This document shows positions 43,674 through 53,243 of a DNA stretch of 64,000 nt, in pieces. The stretch is taken from NCBI RefSeq assembly GCF_036203305.1, contig NZ_CP108131.1, positions 1,178,001-1,242,000 of the forward strand, read 5' to 3'. How positions within the stretch are numbered: the stretch's first letter is position 1; each line of letters begins with the position of its first letter. The position numbers were made by a program, and so were the translations under genes. The notes under the pieces are model-generated. The model was not told the origin of the DNA. It worked only from the letters and a program-made list of their open reading frames with translations, and made no database searches. The DNA is from Streptomyces sp. NBC_00190. Its GTDB lineage: Bacteria; Actinomycetota; Actinomycetes; Streptomycetales; Streptomycetaceae.

Positions 43674-44453
43674 ATGACCCGCAAGGAGCGCTGGCAGACG
43701 CTGCTGGATCTGCTGGTGGAGCGGGGCGAGCTGGAGGTGGAGCCGGCCGCCGAGATCCTCGGCGTGTCCGCCGCGACCATCCGCCGCGACCTCGATCAGC
43801 TGGCCGAGCAGCAGCTGCTGGTCCGCACCCGCGGCGGGGCGGTGATGCACGGGGTCAGCTACGAACTCCCCCTGCGCTACCGCACCTCGCGCCGGGCGGC
43901 CGAGAAGCACCGCATCAGCGAGGCCGTGGCCTCCCTGATCACCCCGGGCGAGGTCATCGGCCTGACGGGCGGCACCACGACCACCGAGGTGGCGCGGGCC
44001 CTGGCCGGGCGCCCGGACCTGGCTTCAGGCTCCCCGGCGCTGACCGTGGTGACCAACGCCCTCAACATCGCGGGCGAGTTGGTGATCCGGCCGCAGTTCA
44101 AAATCGTGCTGACCGGCGGGGTGGCCCGCCCGCAGTCGTACGAGCTGACGGGCCCGCTCGCCGAGCAGGTCCTCGGGCAGCTCGCGGTGGACACGGCGGT
44201 GCTCGGCGTGGACGGCTTCGATCCGGCGGACGGCGCCGCGACCCGGCACGAGGACGAGGCCTCGGTGAACCGCCTGCTGTGCGAGCGGGCCCGCCGGGTG
44301 GTGATCGCGGCCGACTCCAGCAAGCTGGGCGTGCGCGCCTTCGCCCGTATCTGCGCGACCTCGTCGGTGGACGTGCTGGTGACGGACACCGGCCTGACGG
44401 CTGCGGTCGCACAGGAGTTCGCGGCGGCGGGCGTGGAGGTCGTGCGGGTATGA
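43674..44453 (+). CDS. DeoR/GlpR-family transcriptional regulator, 259 aa
   Basis: N-terminal winged HTH (KERWQTLLDLLVERGELEVEPAAEILGVSAATIRRDLDQLA) is cited in pieces: the recognition helix is VSAATIRRDL. The C-terminal DeoR sensor has LTGGTTTTEVARAL, VVTNALNIA, LTGGVARPQS and IAADSSKLG, the phosphosugar-binding region. It very likely represses the divergent SIS-aldolase operon until a phosphorylated sugar appears. The next gene overlaps it by four bases. Confidence 0.88.
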   Translation: MTRKERWQTLLDLLVERGELEVEPAAEILGVSAATIRRDLDQLAEQQLLVRTRGGAVMHGVSYELPLRYRTSRRAAEKHRISEAVASLITPGEVIGLTGGTTTTEVARALAGRPDLASGSPALTVVTNALNIAGELVIRPQFKIVLTGGVARPQSYELTGPLAEQVLGQLAVDTAVLGVDGFDPADGAATRHEDEASVNRLLCERARRVVIAADSSKLGVRAFARICATSSVDVLVTDTGLTAAVAQEFAAAGVEVVRV

Positions 44454-45250
44454 GCGACTCGACGAGCGGCGCGACGGGGGTCGATCCCCTGCGCCTCACC
44501 GTCCTCGGCAGCGCGACGCCGTATCCGCTGGCGGACAACCCCTGTTCCGGCTACCTGGTGTCCGGCGGCGGCACGCGGATCTGGATGGACGCCGGCAGCG
44601 GGACGCTGGGACCGCTGCAGCGGTACGTCGGGCTGGGCGAGCTGGACGCGGTCTGGATCTCGCATCTGCACGCCGACCACAGCGCGGACCTCCTCACGGC
44701 GTACTACGGCCTGCTCTTCGCCGACGTCGAACGCGCGGCGCCGCTGCTGCTGTTCGGCCCGCCGGGCATCGCCGACCGGCTGGCCGGGTTCCTCACCAAC
44801 GGGGCGGAGCGCAGCCCGGTGGAGTCCGCGTTCGCCGTGCACGAGCTGTCCGACGGGCACCGGGTGCGGGTGGGCGCGCTCACCCTCACCAGCCGGGCCG
44901 TGGCCCACGGCGTGCCCGCCTTCGCGGTGCGCGTCGAGGCCGGCGGCCACTCGTTGGTCTACTCCGGGGACACGGCGCCCTGCCCCGCGCTGACGGCCCT
45001 CGCCGGGGGGTGCGACGTACTGCTCTGCGAGGCCGAGAGCGTGCGCCGCCCGGCGCCGGACGAAGCCGAGCACCTCCACCACACGCCGGAGGAGGCCGGG
45101 CGGACGGCGGCGGCCGCGCGCGCCGGTCGGCTGGTCGTCACCCACGTGGGCCGCGGCCTCGGCCCGGACGAGGCGGTGGCCCGCGCCTCGGCGCACTACG
45201 GCGGACCCGTCGACCACGCCGCCCCCGGGGCCGTGTTCCCGGTCGGCTGA
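44450..45250 (+). CDS. MBL-fold metallo-hydrolase (RNase Z-like), 266 aa
   Basis: Metallo-beta-lactamase fold with the zinc motif SHLHADHSADL near residue 68, SGDTAPCPAL (metal Asp), and a late THVGRGLGPDE (His). Short RNase-Z-like members of this kind hydrolyse phosphodiester or cyclic nucleotide bonds. ATGA overlap with the DeoR gene implies co-expression. Role in the sugar locus is unclear. Confidence 0.83.
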   Translation: MSDSTSGATGVDPLRLTVLGSATPYPLADNPCSGYLVSGGGTRIWMDAGSGTLGPLQRYVGLGELDAVWISHLHADHSADLLTAYYGLLFADVERAAPLLLFGPPGIADRLAGFLTNGAERSPVESAFAVHELSDGHRVRVGALTLTSRAVAHGVPAFAVRVEAGGHSLVYSGDTAPCPALTALAGGCDVLLCEAESVRRPAPDEAEHLHHTPEEAGRTAAAARAGRLVVTHVGRGLGPDEAVARASAHYGGPVDHAAPGAVFPVG

Positions 45251-45295
45251 CCGGGAAGGCTCCGGAGTTCGGGCACCGGCGTTCGGGCCCCCGCC

Positions 45296-45319
45296 CCCAC
45301 TCCCACTCCCACTCCCGCT
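45296..45319. repeat. Hexanucleotide tandem repeat CCCACT
   Basis: Three perfect CCCACT units and one CCCGCT unit lie between the convergent MBL and LysR genes. Likely slippage-generated; no function evident. Confidence 0.6.
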
Positions 45320-45326
45320 CCGCCGT

Positions 45327-46241
45327 TCAGTGCGTCGGCAGCCGCTCCGATTCCCGGACCAGGGCGGCCAGGACGGGGGCGACCAGGGGGTGGGTCTCGC
45401 CACCGCGGCGGGTGGCGGCGAAGACCCGGCGGGTGGCGGCCGGGCCGGCGACCGGGCGGACCTGGACCTCCTTGAGATCCATGCCCCGCAGCGCCGAGCG
45501 CGGTACGAGGGCCACCCCGGCCCCCGCGCCCACCAGCGCCGTCACCGCCCGGAAGTCGTCGGAGGAGTGGACGAACCGGGGCTGGAACCCGGCCAGTTCG
45601 CACGCCAGCAGCGTCACGTCGTGGCACGGGTTGCCGGGGTACTGGCCCACCCAGTCCGAGTCGGACAGGTCTGCCAGCGATACCGCGGGCAGGTCGGCGA
45701 GCGGGTGCCCCGAGGGAAGCACCGCGTCGAAGGGCTCCGCGTACAGCGGCAGGACAGACAGCCGGGCGTCGTCCGCGCCCGGCCCGCCCCGGTACTCGAC
45801 CGCCAGGGCGACGTCCGCCTCGCCGTCGAGCAGCAGCGGCAGGCTCTGGTCGCCCTCCGCGTCCCGTACCCGCAGCCGGATCCCCGGGTGGTCCAGCGCG
45901 AGCCGGGCGATGGCCGGGGCCAGCACCTCGGCGATGCCGGTGGCGAAGGCGGCCACCGTGACCTCGCCGGCCGAGCCGCCCGCGTAGGCCGCGAGCTCGG
46001 CCTCCGCACGCTCCAGCTGGGCCAGCACCTCGTGGGCGTGGCCGAGCAGGATCTCACCGGCCGCCGTGAGCCGCACGCCCCGGCCGCTGCGGGTGAGCAG
46101 CGCGTGGCCCGTCTCCTGTTCCAGCGCCGCGAGCTGCTGGGAGACGGCCGAGGGGGTGAGGTACAGGGCTGCGGCCGCGGCGGTCACCGTACGGTGGTCC
46201 GCCACGGCCCGCAGGATGCGCAGCCGGCGGGGGTCGATCAC
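45327..46241 (-). CDS. LysR-family transcriptional regulator, 304 aa
   Basis: Opens MIDPRRLRILRAVADHRTVT with HTH recognition region AAAALYLTPSAVSQQLAALE, then a two-lobe effector domain (VALAVEYRGGPG, VALVPRSALRGM). GTG start. It lies in line with and 30 bp downstream of kbl. It probably regulates the threonine genes or a neighbouring transporter; effector unknown. Confidence 0.88.
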   Translation of the reverse strand: MIDPRRLRILRAVADHRTVTAAAAALYLTPSAVSQQLAALEQETGHALLTRSGRGVRLTAAGEILLGHAHEVLAQLERAEAELAAYAGGSAGEVTVAAFATGIAEVLAPAIARLALDHPGIRLRVRDAEGDQSLPLLLDGEADVALAVEYRGGPGADDARLSVLPLYAEPFDAVLPSGHPLADLPAVSLADLSDSDWVGQYPGNPCHDVTLLACELAGFQPRFVHSSDDFRAVTALVGAGAGVALVPRSALRGMDLKEVQVRPVAGPAATRRVFAATRRGGETHPLVAPVLAALVRESERLPTH

Positions 46242-46271
46242 CCCGCCATTGTCTCAGGATGCAGAGGCCCC

Positions 46272-47489
46272 TCAGGCCCCCGTGGTCCCGAGCGCCGCAC
46301 GGGCGTCGACGAACGCCGCCACCGCGCGCTCCACGTCGGCCGTCGAGTGGGCCGCCGAGAGCTGCACGCGGATGCGCGCCGCGCCCATCGGCACCACGGG
46401 GTAGGAGAAGCCGATCACGTACACGCCGCGCTCCAGCAGCAGCTCCGCCATCCTGGCCGCCTGGGCCGCGTCGCCGATCATCACCGGGGCGATGGCGTGG
46501 TCGCCGGGCAGGATCTCGAAACCGGCCTCGGTCATCTTCGTACGGAAGAGCGCGGTGTTGGCGGCGAGGTGCTCGCGCAGGTCGCCGGCCGACTCCAGCA
46601 GGTCGAGGACCTTGAGGGAGGCCGCCGCGATGACCGGGGCGAGGGAGTTGGAGAAGAGGTACGGGCGCGAGCGCTGGCGCAGCAGCTCGACGATCTCGGC
46701 GCGCGCCGCGACGTAGCCGCCGGAGGCGCCGCCGAGGGCCTTGCCGAGGGTGCCGGTGATGATGTCGACGCGGTCCATGACCCCGTGCAGTTCGGGGGTG
46801 CCGCGGCCACCGGGGCCGACGAAGCCGACCGCGTGCGAGTCGTCGACCATGACCATGGCGTCGTAGCGCTCGGCCAGGTCACAGATGTCCGCGAGGGGGG
46901 CGACGTAGCCGTCCATCGAGAAGACGCCGTCGGTGACGATCAGCTTGCGGCGGGCACCGCCCTCGGTGGCCTCCTTGAGCCGGGTCTCCAGCTCCGCCAT
47001 GTCGCGGTTGGCGTAGCGGAAGCGGCGGGCCTTGGAGAGGCGGATGCCGTCGATGATCGAGGCGTGGTTGAGGGCGTCGGAGATGACCGCGTCCTCGGCG
47101 CCGAGGAGGGTCTCGAAGACGCCGCCGTTGGCGTCGAAGCAGGAGGAGTAGAGGATCGTGTCCTCCTGGCTGAGGAAGGCCGACAGGCGCGCCTCCAGCT
47201 CCTTGTGCACCTCCTGCGTGCCGCAGATGAAGCGGACGGAGGCCATGCCGTAGCCCCAGCGGTCCAGCGCGTCCTTCGCCGCGGCGACGACCTCGGGGTG
47301 GTCGGCCAGCCCCAGGTAGTTGTTGGCGCAGAAGTTGAGCACCTCGCCGACAGCGTTGCGGGCGCCGCCCGCGGTGACGGCGACGGCCGCGCTCTGCGGG
47401 GTGCCGATGACGCGCTCGGGCTTGTGCAGGCCGGCGGCGCGGATCTCGTCGAGGGTGGCGCGCAGGTCCTCGCGGACGGACTCGAACAT
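46272..47489 (-). CDS. kbl: Glycine C-acetyltransferase (2-amino-3-ketobutyrate CoA ligase), 405 aa
   Basis: PLP enzyme of the alpha-oxoamine synthase family that splits 2-amino-3-ketobutyrate with CoA into glycine and acetyl-CoA. Visible: [61 protein letters not shown] and the Schiff-base lysine in [14 protein letters not shown]. Length is normal. With tdh just upstream it forms the two-step threonine-to-glycine route. Confidence 0.95.
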   Translation of the reverse strand: MFESVREDLRATLDEIRAAGLHKPERVIGTPQSAAVAVTAGGARNAVGEVLNFCANNYLGLADHPEVVAAAKDALDRWGYGMASVRFICGTQEVHKELEARLSAFLSQEDTILYSSCFDANGGVFETLLGAEDAVISDALNHASIIDGIRLSKARRFRYANRDMAELETRLKEATEGGARRKLIVTDGVFSMDGYVAPLADICDLAERYDAMVMVDDSHAVGFVGPGGRGTPELHGVMDRVDIITGTLGKALGGASGGYVAARAEIVELLRQRSRPYLFSNSLAPVIAAASLKVLDLLESAGDLREHLAANTALFRTKMTEAGFEILPGDHAIAPVMIGDAAQAARMAELLLERGVYVIGFSYPVVPMGAARIRVQLSAAHSTADVERAVAAFVDARAALGTTGA

Positions 47490-47619
47490 GGTGCGGTTCT
47501 CCTTGTGCGGTGTGCCGTCCGGCGGAGCGGAGGCAGACGGGAGGGGCCGGACCCCGCGGAGGGGGAGGGTGTGCGGGGCCCGGCCGGAGGGAGATGGTCC
47601 AGGAAGTGGCGGGCGGCGG

Positions 47620-48648
47620 TTACGCCGTCCAGTCCAGGATGATCTTGCCGCTGCGGGCGGTCGAGGCCTCGTCGAACGCCGCTTCGAAGTCGCGGTGCGA
47701 GTAGCGGCCGGTGATGACCGGGCTGAGGTCGAGCCCGCCCTCCAGCAGCACCGTCATCGCGTACCAGGTCTCGAACATCTCGCGGCCGTAGATGCCCTTG
47801 ATCGTGATCATCGAGGTGACGACCTTGGCCCAGTCCACCGGGAACTCCTGCGCGGGCAGGCCCAGCATGGCGATCCGGCCGCCGTGCGTCATGTTGTCGA
47901 TCATGTCGCGCATCGCCTCGGCGCGGCCGGACATCTCCAGGCCGATGTCGAAGCCCTCGCGCAGACCGAGCTGCGCCTGCGCCGCGGCGATGGAGGACTC
48001 GGCGACGTTCACCGCGAGCGTGGCGCCGGCCTTGCGGGCGATCTCCAGCCGCTCGGGGCTGACGTCGGTGATGACCACGTTGCGGGCGCCCGCGTGCCGG
48101 GCCACGGCCGCCGCCATGATGCCGATCGGGCCGGCGCCGGTGATCAGTACGTCCTCGCCGACCAGCGGGAAGGACAGCGCGGTGTGCACGGCGTTGCCGA
48201 ACGGGTCGAAGATCGCCGCGACGTCCAGGTCCACGGCGGTCCGGTGCACCCACACGTTCTGCGCGGGCAGGACCACGTACTCGGCGAAGGCGCCGTCGCG
48301 GCCGACACCGAGCCCGATCGTGCTGCGGCACAGGTGGCGGCGCCCGGCCAGGCAGTTGCGGCACTTGCCGCACACCAGGTGTCCCTCGCCGCTGACCAGC
48401 GCGCCGATCTCGATGTCGCGGACGTCCGCGCCGAGGGCGGCGACCTCGCCGACGAACTCGTGGCCGAGGACCAGCGGGGTCTTGACGGCGCCCTGCGCCC
48501 AGCCGTCCCAGGCGCGGATGTGCAGGTCGGTTCCGCAGATGCCGGTGCGCAGCACCTTGATCAGCACGTCGCCGGCGCCGTACTCGGGCTCGGGGACGTC
48601 CATGAGCCACAGCCCGGGCTCGGCCTTGTGCTTGACGAGTGCCTTCAT
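47620..48648 (-). CDS. tdh: L-threonine 3-dehydrogenase, 342 aa
   Basis: Zn-dependent medium-chain dehydrogenase oxidising L-threonine to 2-amino-3-ketobutyrate with NAD+. Catalytic zinc region [15 protein letters not shown] and GHEFVGEV; structural zinc cysteines in [18 protein letters not shown] motif [10 protein letters not shown]. The Thr-specific [12 protein letters not shown] segment supports the assignment. It is upstream of kbl, 130 bp apart, on one strand. Confidence 0.95.
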   Translation of the reverse strand: MKALVKHKAEPGLWLMDVPEPEYGAGDVLIKVLRTGICGTDLHIRAWDGWAQGAVKTPLVLGHEFVGEVAALGADVRDIEIGALVSGEGHLVCGKCRNCLAGRRHLCRSTIGLGVGRDGAFAEYVVLPAQNVWVHRTAVDLDVAAIFDPFGNAVHTALSFPLVGEDVLITGAGPIGIMAAAVARHAGARNVVITDVSPERLEIARKAGATLAVNVAESSIAAAQAQLGLREGFDIGLEMSGRAEAMRDMIDNMTHGGRIAMLGLPAQEFPVDWAKVVTSMITIKGIYGREMFETWYAMTVLLEGGLDLSPVITGRYSHRDFEAAFDEASTARSGKIILDWTA

Positions 48649-48853
48649 GGGGTGGCTCCAGGCATGCGGAAGGGAGCGCCGCGAGCGCGGGGGCGCGGGC
48701 GGCGTCGGTGAACGGAACCAATCTGCCGAGGGGCACGGTGATCAGTCCATCGAGACTTTCTTAAGCGGGCCGACAGCCCAGCTTCACGCCTATGCTCCTC
48801 ACGTGACGGGGTGGGGGCTGGCGACGGCCAGGGGAAAAGGGGAGGTGAGGGGC

Positions 48854-49765
48854 GTGCCGAGTCTGCGCAGCAGGGCACTGTCGGTGGCGCTGATCGCGGC
48901 GGGACGGCGAAGACGGTTCGCGAGTGCGGAGGCGGTGAGGAGCCGGGTGGCCCAGTCCGCCCGACGGCCCGCTTCCCATCTGCCGCCGCGCCGTCTGGGC
49001 CGGATCGCGGACGTCTCGCGGACCTTCGTCGGGGCGTGGCCGGTGTACGACGTCTCCCCGCGCGGGACCGAGCCGGTGGCCCAGGTGCTGTACGTGCACG
49101 GCGGCGCCTACGTGGGCGAGCTGGTCCGCCCGCACTGGGCGATGGTGCGGACCCTGGTCACACAGGCGCGGGCGCGTGTCGTCGTACCCGCCTACATCCT
49201 GGCCCCGCGCGGGACGGCCGACCGGACGGTCCCGGTCGCCGCCGACCTGCTCAGCGGTCTCATCGAGAGCGGCGGCCCGGGCGGGACGGTGCTCATCGGC
49301 GACTCCGCAGGCGCCGGGCTGGCGCTGGCCGCCGCCCAGCGGCTGCGCGAACGCACCGGGGCGCGCCCCTCCCGGATCGTGCTGATCTCGCCGTGGCTGG
49401 ACGTGACCATGAGCCATCCGGACCAGGCGGGCATCGAGGCGGCCGATCCGGTGCTGGGGCTCCCGGGGCTGCGGGAGGCCGGGCGCCTCTACGCCGGGAC
49501 CCTGGCCGCCGACGATCCCCGGGTGAGCCCGCTGCACGGGTCCTTCGAGGGGCTGGCGCCGCTGACGGTGTTCACCGGGACCCGGGACGTGCTGACCACG
49601 GACAGCAGGGAACTGGTGCGCCGGGCGCGCGCGGCCGGGGTGGAGGTGGAGTTCCACGAGGAGGCGGGGCTGCCGCACGGCTACCCGCTGCTGCCGCTGC
49701 CGGAGGGGCGGGCGGCGCGCGACCGGATCGTCGAGCTGATCCGGTCGGCGGCGGCGGAGCTGTGA
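48854..49765 (+). CDS. HSL-type alpha/beta-hydrolase esterase, 303 aa
   Basis: GTG start eight bases after GGAGG. Hormone-sensitive-lipase family: oxyanion motif YVHGGAYVGEL (HGG), nucleophile elbow GDSAGAGLAL, and late Asp/His in TGTRDVLTTDS and GLPHGYPLL. The N-terminal basic stretch is not a clear signal peptide. Likely a short-chain ester hydrolase. Divergent from tdh; convergent with the methyltransferase. Confidence 0.85.
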   Translation: MPSLRSRALSVALIAAGRRRRFASAEAVRSRVAQSARRPASHLPPRRLGRIADVSRTFVGAWPVYDVSPRGTEPVAQVLYVHGGAYVGELVRPHWAMVRTLVTQARARVVVPAYILAPRGTADRTVPVAADLLSGLIESGGPGGTVLIGDSAGAGLALAAAQRLRERTGARPSRIVLISPWLDVTMSHPDQAGIEAADPVLGLPGLREAGRLYAGTLAADDPRVSPLHGSFEGLAPLTVFTGTRDVLTTDSRELVRRARAAGVEVEFHEEAGLPHGYPLLPLPEGRAARDRIVELIRSAAAEL

Positions 49766-49773
49766 CACCGGAC

Positions 49774-50520
49774 CTACGCCACGCAGGTCATCAGCGAGCT
49801 GATCGGCCAGGCGCGGTACGCCGTCCAGTACGCCTCGTCGCGTAGGTGATCGGCGGGCGGGGTGCGGTTCGGCTGCCAGCCGACCGTACTGAAGCCCGCC
49901 TCGACGGCGGCTTCGGCGAGGTCGGCGTGGGACCACTCGCGGAATTCGAAGGGCAAGGGCGGGTCGGTCAGCAGGTGCGCCTTCAGCAGCGGCGCGTCGC
50001 CGCTCACCACCCGGTCGAGGATGCGGACCCCGTACGGCGACCAGTCCACGTGCGGGAACGCCCCGGCGTTGGGCACGATGGCGAGCAGCCGTCCGCCCGC
50101 GCGCAGGCTTGCGCGGACCGACCGGAACACCGCGTGCAGTTCCAGACGGTCGGGCGTGTGGTGGAAGGGGTAGAGGGCGGTGGCGAGGTCGAAGGGGCCG
50201 AGGCCCTTCAGGCCGGCGGCGTCGGCGACGAGGTACTCGATGTTCTCGGTGGCGGGCCGGTCCTTCGCCGCCTCGTGCTCGCGGGCCAGCGTGATCATCT
50301 CTTCCGAGATGTCCACGCCGACGGTGCGCCGGGCGCCGCCGCGGGCGAGCAGCCGGGTGTTGAAGCCGTACCCGCAGGCGAGGTCGAGGGCGTCGAGCCC
50401 GCGTACCCCGCCGAGCGCGTCGATGGCTCCGTGCAGGGTGTAGGTGTCGGCCGCCGAGAAGGCCGCGGTGGTCCTTGACTCCGCGTAGCGCTCGCCGATG
50501 GTGTCGTACTGGAACCGCAT
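49774..50520 (-). CDS. Class I SAM-dependent methyltransferase, 248 aa
   Basis: SAM-binding motif ALDLACGYGFNTRLLARGG near residue 45, then VGVDISEEMITLARE and VADAAGLKGLGPFDLATALYPFHH. The last third is variable and holds substrate contacts. GGAAGG before ATG. Small-molecule methylation is likely; acceptor unknown. Confidence 0.86.
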   Translation of the reverse strand: MRFQYDTIGERYAESRTTAAFSAADTYTLHGAIDALGGVRGLDALDLACGYGFNTRLLARGGARRTVGVDISEEMITLAREHEAAKDRPATENIEYLVADAAGLKGLGPFDLATALYPFHHTPDRLELHAVFRSVRASLRAGGRLLAIVPNAGAFPHVDWSPYGVRILDRVVSGDAPLLKAHLLTDPPLPFEFREWSHADLAEAAVEAGFSTVGWQPNRTPPADHLRDEAYWTAYRAWPISSLMTCVA

Positions 50521-50658
50521 GCTCTGCCTTCCGGTGGCCTGCCGGTGGGGTGGGTGGGGCGGACGGGACGGGTGGGACGCGTGCGTATCGTGCCCCGCGA
50601 CGCGTCCGGGGCACGGGCCGTACACCCGGCCGTCCCCCGGACGAGGGATGCGGTCGGC

Positions 50659-51627
50659 CTATCGCCGCCCGGCCGGGTCATCGCGTACGGGGCTCACCGC
50701 CTCGGCCCGCCCGCCGGTCGGCAGCAGTTCGCGGATACAGGTACGCAGCCAGGCGTGCGCCGGGTCCGCGTCGTGGCGCGGGTGCCAGGCCATGCCGAAG
50801 GTCAGCTCCGGCAGGTCGAGCGGGATCTCGAAGGTCTCCAGGCCCAGCGCGGCGACGAGCGGTACGACCTGGGTGGTGAGCAGTCCGACGAGGTCGCTCT
50901 CGCGCAGGACGAACAGGGAGGCGGGAAAGGTGCCCACGCTGCCCACCACTCGCCGGGACAGGCCCTGTTCGGCCAGGGCGGCGTCCACCGGGCCCTGCAG
51001 GCGGCCGCGCCGGGAGGCGATCAGGTGCTCGGCGGCGGCGAACCGGCGCGCGGTGACCCGGCCGCGGAGCAGCGGGTGGCCGCGCCGGACCACGGCCAGC
51101 ATCCGCTCGTCGGAGAAGTGCTCGACGCGCACTTCGGGGGAACGCGTGTCGATGACGCCGAGTTCCAGGTCGGCGACGCCCTCGCGCAGCGCCGGGACGT
51201 CCACGTGGCTCTCCCCCAGGAAGCGCAGCCGCACCCCCGGCGCCTCGCTCCTCACCCGGGTGAGGAGGGTGGCTCCGTGAACGGCGGTGAAGGCGTCGTT
51301 CGTCAGCACGGTGAAGGTGCGGGCGAGGGTGGACAGGTCCACCTGCCCGCCGGTGAGGAAGAGGGCTCTGGCCCGTTCCACGACGGCCCTGACCTCGCCC
51401 TGGACGGCGAGGGCGTGCGGGGTGGGCACCATGGTCCGCCCGGCCCGGACCAGGACGGGATCGCCCAGGGCCTTGCGGATCCGGCCGAGGGTGCGGCTCA
51501 TCGCGGGCTCGGAGAGGTGCAGACGGGCCGCCGCGCGGGACACGCTCGACTCCTCCAGGAGGACGTCCAGAGCGGCGAGGAGATTGAGGTCCAGACCGGA
51601 CCCCGTCCCGGATTGCGTCACACGCAT
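50659..51627 (-). CDS. LysR-family regulator (NodD-like), 322 aa
   Basis: N-terminal HTH in SSVSRAAARLHLSEPAMSRTLGRIRK. The DLNLLAALDVLLEESSVS opening and GDPVLVRAGRTMVPT wing are those of the NodD/aromatic-acid LysR subgroup. It is divergent from an MFS exporter across 103 bp that contains CTTGCA-GAA-CTTGCA direct repeats (51634-51648), a reasonable binding site. It very probably controls the exporter. Confidence 0.88.
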   Translation of the reverse strand: MRVTQSGTGSGLDLNLLAALDVLLEESSVSRAAARLHLSEPAMSRTLGRIRKALGDPVLVRAGRTMVPTPHALAVQGEVRAVVERARALFLTGGQVDLSTLARTFTVLTNDAFTAVHGATLLTRVRSEAPGVRLRFLGESHVDVPALREGVADLELGVIDTRSPEVRVEHFSDERMLAVVRRGHPLLRGRVTARRFAAAEHLIASRRGRLQGPVDAALAEQGLSRRVVGSVGTFPASLFVLRESDLVGLLTTQVVPLVAALGLETFEIPLDLPELTFGMAWHPRHDADPAHAWLRTCIRELLPTGGRAEAVSPVRDDPAGRR

Positions 51628-51730
51628 TCATCCCTTGCAGAACTTGCACTGGAAAGCAGGTCACCTCGACTCTACGGTGAAGCGGAGGCCTCGGCCCCAT
51701 CCCCCTTGCCACCGACTCCCAGGAGGAGCC

Positions 51731-53239
51731 GTGCTCCGCCATGCCCGCACGCGGGATCCCGTCGTACCGCCCGCGCCCGCCGCGACCGTCCTCACCCGGC
51801 CCGCCCTGCTCGTCCTGTGCGCCTGCGTACTGGTCGCCCAGGGCATGGTCGCCGCCGTCAACCTGCTCATCCCGCAGCTCGCCGCGTCGACGCTGCGTCC
51901 GAGCCCCGGCGAGCTGCTGTGGGCGGTCGACGCCTACGTCATCGTCTTCGCCGCGCTGCTGATCCCGGCCGGGGCCCTCGGCGACCGGTACGGGCGCAAG
52001 GGCGCCCTGCTCGCCGGGCTCGGGCTGTTCGCCGCGGGCGGGGCCCTCAGCGCGCTCGCGCAGGCCCCGGCCGTGCTGATCGCCGGCCGTGGCCTGTGCG
52101 GGGCCGGCGCGGCCCTGATCATGCCCGCCACCATGTCCGTCCTGATCCACCTGAGCCCGCCCGAGCGGCGCGGCCGGGCGCTGGCCACCTGGACGCTGTC
52201 CGCGGGCCTCGGGGGCCTGGCGGGCAATGTCGGCGGCGGCCTGGCCGGGGAGTTCCTGACCTGGCGGGCCCTGTTCTGGGCCGTCGTCCCGCTCGGCGCG
52301 CTGCTCGCGCTCGCGGTCGCCCGTACGGTCCCGCGTACGCCCTCGCGACCCGACGCGGCCGTCGACCCCGCCGGCGCGGCGCTGCTCGCGGCGGCGCTGC
52401 TCGCGGTGGTCTACGGAATCATCGAGGGGCCCGCGTACGGCTGGGCCTCGGTGCGCGTGCTGACCGCCTTCGGCGCCGGCGCGGGCCTCCTCGCGGCCTT
52501 CACCGGCCATGCCCTGCGCGCCGCCCGCCCGCTGCTCGACCCGCGGATCTTCGCGTCGCCGAAGCTCCGAGCCGGGGCGCTCGGTATCGCCGCCGCCTTC
52601 TTCGGGCTCTTCGCCCTGTTCTTCGTCAACGCCCAGTACCTCCAGTACGCGAAGGGCTTCTCCCCCGCCGAGACCGGCCTGGCGATCGTCCCGCTGACCG
52701 TCGGCATGGTCCTGGTGCCCCGGTTCGGGGCTCGGCTCCAGGTGGGGGTCCCCCCGGACGGAGTCTGGGGGAGCATCGGGCCCCGGCTGCCGGTCGGCGC
52801 CGGGCTCGGCCTGATCGGTGCGGGGCTGCTGCTGGTCTCCACCGTCGACGCGGGCACCCCTTACGCCCTGTACGCGCTCTACCTGCTGGTGCTCTCCGTG
52901 GGCACCGGGCTGTGCGCGCCCTCCCTGACCCTGACGGTGGTCGCCGAGCTGCCGCCGCACCAGGCCGGGCTGGGCTCCGGGCTGAACACCGCGGCCCGTG
53001 AGATCGGCGCCGCCCTCGGGGTGGCGGTGGTCGGCACGGTGCTGGCCTCCCGGTTCCACGGGAACCCGGCGGATCCGGCGCAGGCCGCCGCCTTCACCGA
53101 CGCGATGGGGACCGCGCTGCGCACGGTGGCGGTGGCGGTGCTGCTGGCCTCGGCCGCCGTGGTGGCCGGGTACCGGGACACGGGGCGGGGCCGGGCCCGG
53201 CGCCGGGGTGCGGGCACCGCCGCCGAGGGCGCATCCTGA
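51731..53239 (+). CDS. MFS drug/metabolite exporter (DHA2, about 14 TM), 502 aa
   Basis: GTG start behind AGGAGGAGCC. Proton antiporter with family motif A GALGDRYGRKGALLAG after the second span and a motif-C-like GAGAALIMPATMSVL. Hydrophobic segments number about 14. Between spans near residue 338-350 the reading frame runs through an interspersed palindromic repeat, adding the odd stretch QVGVPPDGVWGSIG without breaking the frame. Divergent from a LysR regulator; the phosphatase gene begins 4 bp after its stop. Confidence 0.88.
   Translation: MLRHARTRDPVVPPAPAATVLTRPALLVLCACVLVAQGMVAAVNLLIPQLAASTLRPSPGELLWAVDAYVIVFAALLIPAGALGDRYGRKGALLAGLGLFAAGGALSALAQAPAVLIAGRGLCGAGAALIMPATMSVLIHLSPPERRGRALATWTLSAGLGGLAGNVGGGLAGEFLTWRALFWAVVPLGALLALAVARTVPRTPSRPDAAVDPAGAALLAAALLAVVYGIIEGPAYGWASVRVLTAFGAGAGLLAAFTGHALRAARPLLDPRIFASPKLRAGALGIAAAFFGLFALFFVNAQYLQYAKGFSPAETGLAIVPLTVGMVLVPRFGARLQVGVPPDGVWGSIGPRLPVGAGLGLIGAGLLLVSTVDAGTPYALYALYLLVLSVGTGLCAPSLTLTVVAELPPHQAGLGSGLNTAAREIGAALGVAVVGTVLASRFHGNPADPAQAAAFTDAMGTALRTVAVAVLLASAAVVAGYRDTGRGRARRRGAGTAAEGAS
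52743..52773. repeat. Interspersed palindromic repeat, copy 3, inside MFS coding sequence
   Basis: The unit runs from TGGGGGTCCCCCCGG to GTCTGGGGGAG. It matches the plan of the copies at 26447 and 31705 and is translated as about ten residues in a loop of the exporter. Confidence 0.65.
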
Positions 53240-53243
53240 CCGT

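Noticed and set aside
45296..45319. CCCACT array considered as a CRISPR-like repeat
   Set aside because: Units are contiguous 6-mers with no spacers.
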